From NCBI GenBank assembly GCA_000831005.1, contig CP007152.1, forward strand, positions 4,030,001 through 4,094,000: a stretch of DNA of 64,000 nt. Direction: 5' to 3'. How positions within the stretch are numbered: the stretch's first letter is position 1; each line of letters begins with the position of its first letter. Made by a program: the position numbers and the translations under genes. Below the pieces are notes generated by a model. The model was not told the DNA's origin and did no database searches. It saw nothing but the letters and a program-made list of their open reading frames with translations. Below, one piece after another: positions 62,180-64,000 of this stretch. Source of the stretch: Marinobacter salarius (GTDB lineage: Bacteria; Pseudomonadota; Gammaproteobacteria; Pseudomonadales; Oleiphilaceae).

Positions 62180-62678
62180 GCTGCTCATTTTTATCGCGGT
62201 TGTGGCTGTACTGTTCATCGTCTGGCGACAGCGCCGTGACAGCCTCGTTGACGAGCTGGGCATTGAGGGCGACTTGATATGGATCGACGGCGGCCGCCAC
62301 ACAAAACCCTTCTTCAATAGAGCTTTCAAGGTCTTTGGAAAGCCGGATGCGCTGTATCGGACTCGCACCGGTGTTCTTTCTGTTGAGTACAAGAGCCGAA
62401 ACGGTCCAGTGTTTGAGAGCGATGTCACCCAAGCCTTTTGTGCGGCCCTGGCTGCCCGGGGAGATGGATACCGGGTGACTGAGGTTCTGATCAAGACCTC
62501 TGCCGTCCAGGAAATATTTAAGCTTCCTTCTTCCGACAAGGCGCTGTTCGATCGCATTCAGCCCGCCGTCGCCCATGCCCGACAAGCAAAGTTTGGTCAT
62601 GCGGTACCGAGCCGGCCTGAGCTCAAGAAATGTCGCAGCTGTGGCTTCCGCGGGGACTGCGACGATTCGGCAGCCTGA
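62169..62678 (+). CDS. Membrane-anchored Cas4/PD-(D/E)XK-like protein
   Basis: From ATG 62169 after GAGGAAAAAACC, a hydrophobic segment (ELLIFIAVVAVLFIVW) leads to GKPDALYRTRTGVLSVEYKSRN (D and E-x-K of the nuclease core), a helical part, and KKCRSCGFRGDC, three cysteines as in the C-terminal iron-sulfur motif of Cas4. The first cysteine of such a cluster is missing here but is present in the preceding gene. Confidence 0.72.
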   Translation: MIHELLIFIAVVAVLFIVWRQRRDSLVDELGIEGDLIWIDGGRHTKPFFNRAFKVFGKPDALYRTRTGVLSVEYKSRNGPVFESDVTQAFCAALAARGDGYRVTEVLIKTSAVQEIFKLPSSDKALFDRIQPAVAHARQAKFGHAVPSRPELKKCRSCGFRGDCDDSAA

Positions 62679-63022
62679 AACCCAGAAAAAGAGGTGCAGC
62701 TCTCAAAATCGCTGAGGAAATTCGTTCAACATCAGGTTATTTGATGGCAGATACCCTTAGTCAGGGTGATCCCTCCAATAACCGTCGCGACTTTGCACTC
62801 AACGTTAATCTTAACTCCAACTATCAATAGCGAGAAGTTGATAGTTTCAGGGAAGCAGTGGTTCTGAATTTCAAGGGAAGGACTGATGAAACGATTACTC
62901 ACCTCAAGCTTGCTTGCCTGCTGTTTGATTGCGCCAATAGCCCAGGCCAGTAATTGCCAGGTTCATTTCACGATCGTGGATGGCAATGTCCAGAGGGCAC
63001 TAACCATTGGATCAACACTCCC

Positions 63023-64000
<978 letters not shown>

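Overview
The window reads as chromosome of a moderately GC-rich marine gammaproteobacterium, most like Marinobacter. That view rests on the style of the proteins (Aer-like chemoreceptor, HD-GYP and GGDEF proteins, TRAP and NSS transporters, LpxR, acyl-CoA metabolism) and on two intergenic palindromic repeats. No rRNA, tRNA or CRISPR array was seen. Taxonomy is an inference from protein character only.

Left part (1 to about 28.1 kb) is core-like. It holds the end of a methionine ABC importer (metN tail, metI, metQ), a 1-Cys peroxiredoxin, an AGCS symporter, a hydrolase, a CBS protein, S-formylglutathione hydrolase, two cyclic-di-GMP genes, MATE and DMT transporters, a PAS chemoreceptor, an NSS transporter, a TRAP operon (dctPQM), an acyl-CoA catabolic cluster (enoyl-CoA hydratase, CoA ligase, two SDRs, thioesterase, acyl-CoA dehydrogenase), and a MarR/LpxR/RND-adaptor group whose RND pump is cut to 183 residues.

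Middle part (about 28.2 to 53.9 kb) is accessory DNA. It holds unknown membrane and exported protein operons, a DsbA-like protein, a restriction-modification locus with a controller protein and two methyltransferases, a serine recombinase, a DUF2384/RES toxin-antitoxin pair, and a long leftward series of ssb, bet, exo, a CobS-like AAA+ ATPase, a WGR protein, a DUF3150 protein, a VWA protein and a Toprim primase-like protein. This series recalls the recombination segment of SXT/R391-type integrative conjugative elements, but no tra genes or integrase lie in the window. Most genes of the series have a nested hairpin in the leader with a second possible pairing, and three longer leaders share another motif with compensatory base changes. 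These leaders are the most novel signal here.

Right part: an IS256-family element with an 8-bp target duplication (54120 to 55461) separates that module from six integron gene cassettes (55.46 to 59.89 kb). Each cassette carries one leftward gene and matching attC core sites. No integrase gene is present. Two cassettes encode HEPN-like proteins and one a PD-(D/E)XK-like protein. Beyond lie a membrane spermidine-synthase-like gene, two genes that together carry the parts of a Cas4-like nuclease, an exported protein, and the end of a DamX-like gene that runs into a hexamer repeat.

More than a dozen genes are split by single-base length changes, mostly in short homopolymers. They lie in both core and accessory DNA. 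Base-calling errors in the source assembly explain this best, so genes labelled broken here may be intact in the organism.
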